NCBI RefSeq assembly: GCF_011752995.1
Contig: NZ_VWWL01000003.1
Coordinates: forward strand, 186,001-250,000
Direction: 5' to 3'
Source of the DNA: Burkholderia sp. Ax-1724
GTDB lineage: Bacteria > Pseudomonadota > Gammaproteobacteria > Burkholderiales > Burkholderiaceae
DNA length: 64,000 nt
Shown here: piece by piece, positions 6,239 through 13,679 of the stretch
Numbering within the stretch: the stretch's first letter is position 1
How the letters are laid out: every line of letters starts with the position of its first letter
Program-made: the position numbers and the translations under genes
Notes under the pieces: generated by a model
Told to the model about the DNA's origin: nothing
Seen by the model: the letters and a program-made list of their open reading frames with translations, nothing else
The model's database searches: none

Positions 6239-6490
6239 ATGCGTGAAAAGATCACAAAGACTCCGGAAGCCATTAAGGCCGAGCAGGAACAGGTCGAAAA
6301 GATGCGTGAAGAGCTTAAGGCTCTGTGCAATCGCGTTCCTCCGGCAGTTCTCTCCGGCAGTTATCAGACGGCCGTTGCGTGGAAGAAGGCAGCGTCGGAC
6401 GCATACAAACTCGCCACGTCGAAGGCGCCCATGCTCTCGAAACTCGTCGATGCACGGACTGCAATGCAGCTTGCAGCGCGTGCCACATGA
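6239..6490 (+). CDS. Small helical phage protein, unknown
   Basis: 83 residues, predicted helical and partly coiled-coil (TPEAIKAEQEQVEKMREELK), then SGSYQTAVAWKKAASDAY. AGAGGT precedes the ATG. The stop overlaps the next start as ATGA (6487-6490). No known family. Confidence 0.55.
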   Translation: MREKITKTPEAIKAEQEQVEKMREELKALCNRVPPAVLSGSYQTAVAWKKAASDAYKLATSKAPMLSKLVDARTAMQLAARAT

Positions 6491-6663
6491 GGGTCGGCCA
6501 GCTGATGGACGCGCTTCGGCAGTTCAACACGGACGCTGAAGTCGCGGTGCGCACACATTCCGATTTCCGTCAGGTGAAGTTCCTCGAGCGTAGCGACGGT
6601 GGCATGGCGCTGATCGACATCAGGTTTAGCGATCGCATCGACGATGAGCGTGACGACGACTGA
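6487..6663 (+). CDS. 58-residue acidic phage protein
   Basis: MRVGQLMDALRQFNTDAEVA then VRTHSDFRQVKFLERSDG and an acidic tail. The opening resembles small phage or plasmid proteins of the type 'xxLxxxLxxFNPDAEV', of unknown role. Translationally coupled to the previous gene by a 4-bp overlap. Confidence 0.55.
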   Translation: MRVGQLMDALRQFNTDAEVAVRTHSDFRQVKFLERSDGGMALIDIRFSDRIDDERDDD

Positions 6664-6692
6664 TCCCCTCCTACACAGTTATCGGAATAGAC

Positions 6693-7373
6693 ATGGCACG
6701 CCAGTTCTGGACTACCGCCGAGATTGAGCGCCTGAAGCGCGAATACGCTGATTCTCACACGCCCACGCTTGCGCGCTCAATGGGGCGACCAATCGGAGCC
6801 ATGTATCAAAAGGCCCAAGCCCTCGGATTGTATAAGTCGGATGCGTATCTGGCTGGCCCCCATGCCGGGCGTGCGGATGGTGTGCGCGGCGGTGCTACGC
6901 GCTTCAAACCTGGGCAGACATCGTGGAACAAGGGCGTGAGGGGTATTTGCGGCACGCATCCGAACTCTCGCCGGACGCAGTTCAAACCGGGCCGCGCTGC
7001 GTCTGAGGCGCGCAACTACGCCCCCCTCGGCTCGCTGCGCATCAGCAAGGATGGCTATCTCGAACAAAAGGTCACCGACGATCCGTCGATCGCTCCCGCG
7101 CGGCGGTGGACTGGAGTGCATCGCCTCGTGTGGGAAGCCGCCAGCGGCCCGATTCCCGCAGGCCATGTCGTCTGCTTCCTGCCGGGACGCCGCACTGCGG
7201 AACTCGAAAAAATTACGCTCGACGCGCTGGAGCTCGTTCACCGCGCCGAGCTCGCACACCGCAATCATCCTCGATCGCGCGATCCGGAGCTAGCGAAGCT
7301 GGTTCAGCTGAAAGGCGCGATCACCCGTCAAGTCAACAGAATCGCCCGAGAAGCGAAGGAGCAATCGTCATGA
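6693..7373 (+). CDS. HNH endonuclease-like phage protein with N-terminal HTH
   Basis: 226 residues. Residues ~4-48 are a helix-turn-helix/homeodomain-like module (WTTAEIERLKREYADSHTPT, then GRPIGAMYQKAQALGL) seen in front of phage HNH nucleases. Residues ~130-165 match the HNH_3 pattern (VHRLVWEAASGPIPAGHVVC), with VHR supplying the first His. The later Asn-His pair usually seen after GHVV is replaced by CFLPGRR, so the catalytic site looks incomplete. Coupled to the next gene by ATGA. It could still bind DNA, or use an altered metal site. Confidence 0.7.
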   Translation: MARQFWTTAEIERLKREYADSHTPTLARSMGRPIGAMYQKAQALGLYKSDAYLAGPHAGRADGVRGGATRFKPGQTSWNKGVRGICGTHPNSRRTQFKPGRAASEARNYAPLGSLRISKDGYLEQKVTDDPSIAPARRWTGVHRLVWEAASGPIPAGHVVCFLPGRRTAELEKITLDALELVHRAELAHRNHPRSRDPELAKLVQLKGAITRQVNRIAREAKEQSS

Positions 7374-7657
7374 GCACGATCACCGACATGCGCGAACACC
7401 TGATGCAGACGCTTGCGTCGCTGCGTGACCGCGATAACCCGATGGACGTCGAGCGAGCACGCGCCGTGGCCCAAGTCGCCAGCGTGCTGGTCGACAGCGC
7501 CAAGGTCGAGGTTGACTACATCAAGGCGACGGGCGCCACCGGCAATTCGCTGTTCATCTCGCCGCTCAACGCTGATCCGAGCCGCCTGCTTGGCAGCGAG
7601 AGCAAGGGATCGATCGAGCGTACGACCACTGGCTTTGTCCATCGGATGAAAGGCTAA
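7370..7657 (+). CDS. Conserved phage protein, unknown function
   Basis: 95 residues. MREHLMQTLASLRDRDNPMD then VERARAVAQVASVLVDSAKV and EVDYIKATGAT form a pattern I recognise from prophage proteins of several Gram-negative groups, with no assigned role. Predicted helical hairpin. Start fixed by ATGA overlap with the HNH-like gene. Confidence 0.65.
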   Translation: MSTITDMREHLMQTLASLRDRDNPMDVERARAVAQVASVLVDSAKVEVDYIKATGATGNSLFISPLNADPSRLLGSESKGSIERTTTGFVHRMKG

Positions 7658-7671
7658 CCGAGTACACCATC

Positions 7672-8571
7672 ATGACGACGACAAAAGACGAAGCGCAGAT
7701 TCGCGCGAGCATGACGAGCGAACAAATCCAGCTTGAACGCAAGCTTACGTGCGAGGCAATCGACGGCGCGATCGCATTCGGCTACCAGAACACGAACGCG
7801 CCGCCCAGCGACGATCATTGGCTCGCACCGTTTTGGAAGATCGGCCGCAAGCAAGCCGAGCTCGAAGCGTCTGCCGCTCCCGAGGCGCACGCAGACGCCG
7901 CACCGGTTACGGATGCCGTCGCGACTATCCAGACGCTGATGCTCGACTGGATCAACGTCAAGGCGGGCGCCGAAGCTAAGGCCGTCTGGAACCGCATCGA
8001 AGAAAAGCTCGTTGCTCTCGCTGCTGGTGGAGTGGTGCAAGAGCCGCGCTATCAGATCCAAGTAAAAATTGGCTCGAAGAGTTCGCTCTGGTTTGATGTC
8101 GAGGCAGAAGAATGGGAGCGCAAAGACCCTGCTGACTTCGACAAGCGCATCGTCTACGCCGCTCCGCTCCCTCGCGAAGCCGCGACTGTGGCGGCCAGCG
8201 ATGTGCAGTGGGAAGCGCATCTGCTCGAAGTCGTCGAGCACACGATCGACACGATCGGCCGCCAGCTCGAACTGATCGCCGAGCGCGCGCCGGGCAAGTT
8301 CCTCGACAAGACGCCGATCGTCCGATCGCTGACCGCACACAAGCAACGGCTCGAACGTGCCGTCGCCGAACGCAACGCGTCGTTTGCCGCCCCCCCCCAA
8401 GATGCTGCGGCTGTGCCGCTGACGGATGAGCAGCGCGAAGCAATCGAGTTCTCGGCGACCAGCCTTGAACGTAGTTGGACCGCTATCGACCGCGCTCGTG
8501 CAACGCATCTGCGCGCCCTTCTCGCCGCAACCCCCACCGCAGATAGCCAAAACAAATCGGAGGAAATGTGA
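7672..8571 (+). CDS. Phage protein with C-terminal TDEQ-type module, unknown
   Basis: 299 residues. The middle contains a beta-type segment (PRYQIQVKIGSKSSLWFDV, then DFDKRIVYAAP). The C-terminal ~45 residues (VPLTDEQREAIEFSATSLER ... HLRALLAA) look like a divergent copy of the module repeated in the 9596-10528 gene. No signal peptide. Proteins of this modular kind are typical of Burkholderia prophages and have no known function. Overlaps the next GTG start by 4 bp. Confidence 0.6.
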   Translation: MTTTKDEAQIRASMTSEQIQLERKLTCEAIDGAIAFGYQNTNAPPSDDHWLAPFWKIGRKQAELEASAAPEAHADAAPVTDAVATIQTLMLDWINVKAGAEAKAVWNRIEEKLVALAAGGVVQEPRYQIQVKIGSKSSLWFDVEAEEWERKDPADFDKRIVYAAPLPREAATVAASDVQWEAHLLEVVEHTIDTIGRQLELIAERAPGKFLDKTPIVRSLTAHKQRLERAVAERNASFAAPPQDAAAVPLTDEQREAIEFSATSLERSWTAIDRARATHLRALLAATPTADSQNKSEEM

Positions 8572-9005
8572 GCCAGCCAATTTCAGGTTTCTTGTTCGAT
8601 CAAGAAATGAAGGATGCGGGATTTACCCGGCATGAAATGAGCAATCAGCGCTTGCGCGATGCGGCGTATAGGATTCTGGTTCGAGGTCGGCTTTATAGAT
8701 TCAATGACGCCGACGAAATCGAATATGGCGTATCGGGCCCGTTTAATGACGACGAATCGAGGTCGGCAGATAGCCAAGACGAGCGGGCGGCGTCGCTTGA
8801 TGTTGAGGTCCGCGCGTTTCTCGAAAACCTCGCGAAAGCCAACAGTGAGCCCCTAAACAGCGTCGCGGCATACAGGGACCGTGCCAGCCGCGTCGATTGC
8901 ATGCTCAGCATTCGGAACCATGCGCGCGCATTGCTGGCCCGCGCCGCATCTTCAGCCCCTTCCCACGCTTCAGCGGCTGGGGCAGAGGGAGCGCGCCATG
9001 AATGA
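8568..9005 (+). CDS. Phage protein, unknown
   Basis: 145 residues from GTG 8568, overlapping the previous stop. The N-terminal half (ISGFLFDQEMKDAGFTRHEM, YRILVRGRLYRF) is followed by an acidic linker and a helical end containing LSIRNHARALLARAA, similar to the ALLAA end of the neighbouring modules. Ends inside the next gene (8 bp shared). Confidence 0.5.
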   Translation: MSQPISGFLFDQEMKDAGFTRHEMSNQRLRDAAYRILVRGRLYRFNDADEIEYGVSGPFNDDESRSADSQDERAASLDVEVRAFLENLAKANSEPLNSVAAYRDRASRVDCMLSIRNHARALLARAASSAPSHASAAGAEGARHE

Positions 9006-9411
9006 CGCGAGAAGGTTTATTGAGTTAGCCGAAAATTTACGTGCCGACAGACCGGACGCCGCCTCAGCTATTGGTGAATTGCTCAAAAGCCTGAGTGCCA
9101 TATCCGATGCGAGCGAATCATCGCGGCAAGAATCGTTACGTCAAACTGCTCGTATTGCCGATCTTGAGCGCCAACTGCAAATGGTCAACGGCATTCGCTA
9201 CCAGGAGATGAGGCTGATACTTCCAGAAGGTGGAAGCATTATATTGCGCTGGCCCGACCACATGACGGCCGAAAGCGCGGATATGTTGCGTGATGTTTTC
9301 GAGCTTCAGATGAAAGCGCATGCGCAGTTCATGCAGAAGAAAGGCAACCTTTCTCGGCTCAACGACGCTCCCGCTTCATCTACCGGGGATCAGGGGGGGG
9401 TGGAGTCGTGA
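8998..9411 (+). CDS. Phage protein with coiled-coil segment, unknown
   Basis: 137 residues. Residues ~20-60 are predicted coiled coil (SAIGELLKSLSAISDASESS, RQTARIADLERQLQMVNG). A beta-hairpin-like part follows (MRLILPEGGSIILRWPDHMT) and then a helix. ATG 8998 overlaps the previous gene. The stop overlaps the next GTG (9408-9411). Unknown function. Confidence 0.5.
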   Translation: MNDARRFIELAENLRADRPDAASAIGELLKSLSAISDASESSRQESLRQTARIADLERQLQMVNGIRYQEMRLILPEGGSIILRWPDHMTAESADMLRDVFELQMKAHAQFMQKKGNLSRLNDAPASSTGDQGGVES

Positions 9412-9599
9412 TCTACACGCTGATTTTCACTGTCACCTTTTATGCCTATGGCAACAACCACACCATCGTTCACGTCGAACACGACTATCCAACTCGCGAA
9501 GCCTGTCATGCCGCCTACGACATCGCCAGCGATCAGATCAATCGTTCCGAGGGCGCACCGAGAAGCATTTCGGGTACCTGCCTGAAGGTAAAGCAATGA
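9408..9599 (+). CDS. Small protein with possible N-terminal membrane segment
   Basis: 63 residues from GTG 9408. MIYTLIFTVTFYAYG may be a short signal or a beta strand; the rest (YPTREACHAAYDIASDQINR, then GTCLKVKQ) contains two Cys. Coupled on both sides by 4-bp overlaps. Unknown. Confidence 0.5.
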   Translation: MIYTLIFTVTFYAYGNNHTIVHVEHDYPTREACHAAYDIASDQINRSEGAPRSISGTCLKVKQ

Positions 9600-10528
9600 C
9601 CGCCAACCCTACCACGCCAGATGGAGCAATGATGCAACTCACAGATGAACAGATTGAGGCGCTTGCTGAAAAGCATACGGGGGCCATGTACGATGAAGAC
9701 AAAGAACGAAACGTGATGCGGCTGGATATTTACGGCTTCGCCCGCGCCCTGCTATCTGCAGGCAAGCCTGCCGCGAGTCTGCCGCACGGCTGGCGCATTC
9801 GAATCTTCGACGACAACGCCGCAGTGGTTGAGAAAGATGGCCTCGGCGGCATCGTGTGCAAATCGGATGACGAAAGTATCGCCTCGGCAATTTTGCGCGA
9901 ACTGGTGGGCGACATGCTCGCCGCTCCCGTCGCCCCTGCTGCGCCGCTGACCGATGAACGCATCCTTGAAATAGTCGGAGCGTCCACAAAGCATCTGCAC
10001 GACGCCAGCCTAATCGTGCAAGTGGGAACAGAAATCCGCGCACTCCTAGCCGCCTTTCGACAGCACGCCCCTGCTGCGGTAGCGCCGATGACGGATGAAC
10101 GCATCATTGAAATCGCGCGCAAGCACGTTTTCATCCCGAAGCACGAAGAGGGCGTGACGCCTGACGAACTACTGAATTTCGCGCACGCCATTCTCGCCGC
10201 CCGTACGCCTACCGTCGCAGCAGATACGGCAGCGATCGAGCGCGACGATCCGAGAATCATCGCGGCGGCGAACCGAGGCTATAAGACGGGGCTGGATGAC
10301 GGTAAGGTGCTTGGTGCACTGGCAGCGCAGAACGACCAATTTACGCAGTCCCACAATATGGTTGCGCAGCCCGACGAGGGCGCAGAGAACGTCGACGACC
10401 CGGTGCTTGTTCCCCGCGAATTGCTCGGGTCGGCCTGCTATGCCATCGACAAGAAACGTGATGCACCAGTCGTGCTCGCGAAGCTCCGGGAGATCGCGAT
10501 TCGCGGCTGCCGCAGGCAGGAGGTGTGA
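9596..10528 (+). CDS. Phage protein built of three TDE(Q/R)-type modules
   Basis: 310 residues. Three related ~40-60 residue modules occur: LTDEQIEALAEKHT ... FARALLSA, LTDERILEIVGAST ... IRALLAA, and MTDERIIEIARKH ... FAHAILAA. These look like internal duplications. A different C-terminal domain follows (DDPVLVPRELLGSACYAIDK, then LAKLREIAIRGC). The ATG at 9596 overlaps the previous stop. Such modules recur across the neighbouring genes. The function is unknown. Confidence 0.6.
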   Translation: MTANPTTPDGAMMQLTDEQIEALAEKHTGAMYDEDKERNVMRLDIYGFARALLSAGKPAASLPHGWRIRIFDDNAAVVEKDGLGGIVCKSDDESIASAILRELVGDMLAAPVAPAAPLTDERILEIVGASTKHLHDASLIVQVGTEIRALLAAFRQHAPAAVAPMTDERIIEIARKHVFIPKHEEGVTPDELLNFAHAILAARTPTVAADTAAIERDDPRIIAAANRGYKTGLDDGKVLGALAAQNDQFTQSHNMVAQPDEGAENVDDPVLVPRELLGSACYAIDKKRDAPVVLAKLREIAIRGCRRQEV

Positions 10529-10893
10529 TGCCATACGCGCCGAAGAATGCCACGCCCGAACTGATCCTTTCTCTCATGAAGCCGGGCTCCACCTACGCGC
10601 CGTACAAGCTGGGTCACAAGGTCGGCATGTCATCAGCCGACATCAAGGTGATTCTGCTCGATCTGGTCGCCGCGGGAAAGGTAGAGGCAACAAAGCCGCA
10701 CAAAGGCGTGCGTTTCATCCTCGCCAATACGATGCGCCTTCGAGAAAAGGTTGTCGAAAAGCCGGTCATCGATCCAGCAACCATCGCAATGCCGCGCACG
10801 TTCGAAGTGATGAGCGGCCAGCTTGTCGGCTATGACGCGGAGATCGCGCGCCGCCGGGCGCTATGCATGTTGATACGCAGTAACGGGGAGTGA
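10528..10893 (+). CDS. Small winged-helix-like phage protein
   Basis: 121 residues. The N-terminal half looks like a winged helix (PGSTYAPYKLGHKVGMSSAD, then VILLDLVAAGKVEATKPHKG with the wing VRFIL). AGGAGG just upstream favours ATG 10528 over GTG 10525. Directly precedes xis and int, so a role in control of excision is possible but unsupported. Confidence 0.5.
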   Translation: MPYAPKNATPELILSLMKPGSTYAPYKLGHKVGMSSADIKVILLDLVAAGKVEATKPHKGVRFILANTMRLREKVVEKPVIDPATIAMPRTFEVMSGQLVGYDAEIARRRALCMLIRSNGE

Positions 10894-10894
10894 C

Positions 10895-11191
10895 ATGTGG
10901 ATAGTGCGCTTTGTAACAATTGCCAAATTTTGCGAATTAACCGGCATGACGCCGGCCGCCGTCTATACGAAAAAGTGTAAAGGCGTGTGGCTTGAGGGCA
11001 GCGTGTGGCGCTATGCACCCGGATCGAAAACGATCCTGATGGACATCGAGGCTTACGAACAATGGGTAGAAAAGGGACCGGAGTTACCATCATCTCGGAC
11101 TCCAGTTATGAGATCGCCTTCAATTACAAGGGCAAAAGGTGTCGCGAGCGCGTCAAGGCCACCCCTTCGCCTGCCAACACTCAAAAGCTAG
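10895..11191 (+). CDS. xis: Excisionase-like protein
   Basis: 98 residues. FVTIAKFCELTGMTPAAVYT then KKCKGVWLEGSVWRYAPGSK and ILMDIEAYEQWVE is the pattern of small winged-helix excisionases (Xis), with the DNA-binding part in residues 5-60. GGGGAG precedes the ATG by 4 bases. The Pro/Ser/Arg-rich tail overlaps the first ~130 bases of the integrase gene in another frame, an arrangement known from other phage xis-int pairs. The role would be directing integrase toward excision. Confidence 0.75.
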   Translation: MWIVRFVTIAKFCELTGMTPAAVYTKKCKGVWLEGSVWRYAPGSKTILMDIEAYEQWVEKGPELPSSRTPVMRSPSITRAKGVASASRPPLRLPTLKS

Positions 11192-12291
11192 AAAAATTCA
11201 GGCAGAAGTTGTTGTTCGCAATCGAAGATGGAACGTTCAATTATGCTCAGGTATTTCCGAATTCGAAACACGCAGCCCAGTTTGCCGAGATGCCAGGCGA
11301 GGTGCTCACCGTCGAAAAATATTTCGATGATTGGCTCACCAGAAAGAAAGTTGAGGTTAAGGCATCGACGTATCAGGGGTATAGCGGGATCGTCAATAAT
11401 CACGTCATCCCCAAGTTCGGAAAGTTTGCACTATCTGAGTTGAAGCGCGCCGCCATTCGAAACTGGCTGTCGAAGTTCGATGAAAAGAAAGAGCACATGG
11501 TCACCAACAAGCGCCTCTCAAACATACAGAGTTGCATGCGCTCTGCCCTTACCGATGCTGTCGACGATGAACTGATTGAATCGAATCCGCTCGCAGATTT
11601 TACGTATTCGCGCGCAGAGCGGCCCGACGAAGACGAGCCGGACGATGATGTCGACCCGTTTTCACCCGAAGAGCAAGCGGCTGTGATCGCGAAGTTGCGC
11701 GACGGCGAAAACAACCTTTTCCAGTTTTTCTTCTGGACTGGACTCCGCACCTCTGAGGCTGTCGCCCTCAACTGGTCGGACATCGATTTGACGCATGGTT
11801 ATGTGCGCGTGCGCCGCGCGATGACCGGCGAGGCGAAAGGAATTGCCGAGTTCCCCAAGACTGCCGCCGGGCGTCGAGACGTGAAGCTGCTCGCACCCGC
11901 GCGCGCCGCCCTGCTTGCACAGAAGGTGTTGACGTATATGGCCGACGCCGACGGCGCGGTATTTATCAACCCGACGACGCGCGAACGCTTCACTGGGCCG
12001 AAACAGATTCGCAAGGTATGGAAAACAGCACTGAAGCGCGCGAGCGTGCGGTATCGTCGCCCCTATCAAACCCGTCACACGTACGCGTCGATGATGCTCT
12101 CGGCCGGCGAGCATCCGATGTGGGTGTCAAAGCAGATGGGCCACCGGGATTGGACGATGATCGCGCGCGTATACGGTCGCTGGATGCCGTCTGCAGACAC
12201 TGAAGCCGGAAACAAGGCCGTCGAAAAGTTCGCGGGAAATACTGGCATATTTGCTGGCAAATCTTCCGTAAACCCGGCAAAAACTGGCTAG
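11062..12291 (+). CDS. int: Tyrosine recombinase integrase
   Basis: 409 residues from ATG 11062; MGRKGTGVTI is the usual beginning of integrases with an N-terminal DUF3596-type arm-binding domain, so the ATG at 11005 is not used. A SAM-like core-binding domain follows (~80-185), then the catalytic domain. Visible catalytic residues are Arg229 (TGLRTSEA), Arg338 with His339 (YQTRHTYAS; Tyr replaces the first His of HxxR, as in related phage integrases), MGHRDW and the nucleophile Tyr in RVYGRWM. The gene ends 48 bases from the tRNA-Leu 3' end, its expected target. Confidence 0.93.
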   Translation: MGRKGTGVTIISDSSYEIAFNYKGKRCRERVKATPSPANTQKLEKFRQKLLFAIEDGTFNYAQVFPNSKHAAQFAEMPGEVLTVEKYFDDWLTRKKVEVKASTYQGYSGIVNNHVIPKFGKFALSELKRAAIRNWLSKFDEKKEHMVTNKRLSNIQSCMRSALTDAVDDELIESNPLADFTYSRAERPDEDEPDDDVDPFSPEEQAAVIAKLRDGENNLFQFFFWTGLRTSEAVALNWSDIDLTHGYVRVRRAMTGEAKGIAEFPKTAAGRRDVKLLAPARAALLAQKVLTYMADADGAVFINPTTRERFTGPKQIRKVWKTALKRASVRYRRPYQTRHTYASMMLSAGEHPMWVSKQMGHRDWTMIARVYGRWMPSADTEAGNKAVEKFAGNTGIFAGKSSVNPAKTG

Positions 12292-12342
12292 ATTTTTAAC
12301 GGCAAAAATATCAGATTCGTTAAAAATCAAATAGTTAATGGT
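12291..12342. other. Attachment-site region between integrase and tRNA-Leu
   Basis: A perfect 11-bp inverted repeat GATTTTTAACG (12291-12301) / CGTTAAAAATC (12318-12328) begins at the last base of the integrase stop. The tRNA 3' end follows at 12339. The recombined core is expected within the tRNA 3' part; the second att copy would lie left of the window, so its exact length cannot be set. The inverted repeat could instead be a weak terminator. Confidence 0.5.
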
Positions 12343-12425
12343 GCGAGGAAGGGGACTCGAACCCCTACACCCTTGCGGGCGTCAGGACCTAAACCTGGTG
12401 CGTCTACCAATTTCGCCACCCTCGC
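12339..12425 (-). tRNA. tRNA-Leu (anticodon UAG)
   Basis: The 5' end is at 12425 (GCGAGGG). It has the anticodon loop TTTAGGT (TAG), a long variable arm with GCCCGCAAGGG, a T arm GGGGTTCGAGTCCCC, the acceptor strand TCCTCGC with A, and an encoded CCA at 12341-12339. The top pair of the anticodon stem is C-A. Closely similar to bacterial tRNA-Leu(UAG). It is the integration target of the element to its left. Confidence 0.95.
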
Positions 12426-12655
12426 AGCCGGGCACGCCGCGATGCGTCTTGCCCGCTTGTCCTGTTCGCTCAAAAGCACGCACAAGGCGCGCCCAAAAGC
12501 GTAAGCGCGAGATTCTAACCGATTGATTCGCGCTTGTCTGCCCCTGCCGATATCTGCGCGAGCGGCGCCGATGCTACAATTTTCGGCTCGATGCAAAGGC
12601 GCCGCGACATCCGCCGAGCACTCTTCCCGTCAGTCCTTCCTCACACGCCAAGCCA

Positions 12656-13489
12656 GTGAATTTCGACGAATACTGCCAGCAGAAAGCGGCGCCGCCAGGA
12701 TCGGGCACCTACTATGCGCTTCGCCAGGCGCGCGCGGCCAGTCAGCCGCTGTTGACGGCGCTCTTCGCATTGCGCCGCGAGTTCGAGGAGACGGTCAAGG
12801 AAACGAGCGACCCCACCATCGGCCGCACGAAGCTCGCCTGGTGGCAAAACGAAATCGCCGCGCTGGCCGGAGGCTCGCCGTCGCATCCGGTATCGAAGGC
12901 GCTGGCTGCGTATCTGCCCGATGTGAAGATGGAATATCCGGCATTGCAGGAACTGCTCGGCGGCTTCGAGATGGACCTCGACCAGGCACGCTATCTCGAC
13001 TATCCGAATCTGCGGCGCTACGTGCGCGGCGTCGGCGGCAGCTTTGCGGCGCTGGTTTCACGCGCCGCGGCGCCTGCCGCCCACGACGCCGCACCGGATT
13101 CGAACTGGGCCGCGCCGCTCGGCGAGGCGCTGATGCTTGCGCAGTTCGTCGCGGAAACGGGCAACGACGCACGCCACGGGCGCATCTACATTCCGATCGA
13201 CGAGATGCAGCGCTTCAACGTCACCGCGGCCGATCTGATCAACCGCAAATACACCGACGCGTTCACGGAGCTGATGCGCTTCGAAACGAGCCGCGCGCGC
13301 GATGCGGTGCAGACCGCGCTCGCCGCGGTGCCCGCTGGCGCGCGCCGCGCGCAGCGCACGCTGCTCGCGCTGGCCGCGCTCGCCCTGGCGTTGCTCGACG
13401 AGATCGAACGGGACGGCTATCACGTGCTGCATCAACGCATCGCGTTGACGCCGATCCGCAAGCTCTGGATCGCCTGGCGCGCCAAATAG
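12656..13489 (+). CDS. hpnD: Presqualene diphosphate synthase-type protein (squalene/phytoene synthase family)
   Basis: 277 residues, normal for HpnD. The protein would condense two farnesyl diphosphates to presqualene diphosphate for hopanoid synthesis. Family features are YYALRQARAASQPLLTALFA at the start, DPTIGRTKLAWWQNEI and the second region GNDARHGRIYIP. The Asp-rich motifs are not the classical DxxxD form, as in other Burkholderia-type members. GTG start at 12656. A candidate -10 (TACAAT, 12575-12580) lies upstream. It stands alone here; other hopanoid genes are not in the window. Confidence 0.75.
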   Translation: MNFDEYCQQKAAPPGSGTYYALRQARAASQPLLTALFALRREFEETVKETSDPTIGRTKLAWWQNEIAALAGGSPSHPVSKALAAYLPDVKMEYPALQELLGGFEMDLDQARYLDYPNLRRYVRGVGGSFAALVSRAAAPAAHDAAPDSNWAAPLGEALMLAQFVAETGNDARHGRIYIPIDEMQRFNVTAADLINRKYTDAFTELMRFETSRARDAVQTALAAVPAGARRAQRTLLALAALALALLDEIERDGYHVLHQRIALTPIRKLWIAWRAK

Positions 13490-13679
13490 GCTCCAGTCAG
13501 AACCAATCAACATCAATCAGCACGAACGGTCATGGCGAACTCGCAGCGGCGACTCGATAAAACCGCAATAAGCCCGCGATAACGCCGCAATCAGAACGCC
13601 ACCGCAACGCAACACCGGCACGCAGCATCGAGGTGCGTCGGATCGCGCGCAAAACCCGAACGGCCCCGACCGCGCCAAC

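Noticed and set aside
5006..6330. Several long open frames on both strands over the 12-bp repeat (Cys-Gly-Ile-Pro, His-Gly-Met-Pro and Ala-rich types)
   Set aside because: They exist only because the 12-bp unit has no stop codon in other frames. Only the plus-strand frame 5108-6151 has normal sequence on both sides.
12291..12328. Inverted repeat as a definite attachment site
   Set aside because: It lies between integrase and tRNA but no second copy is in the window, so only a region-level statement is justified.
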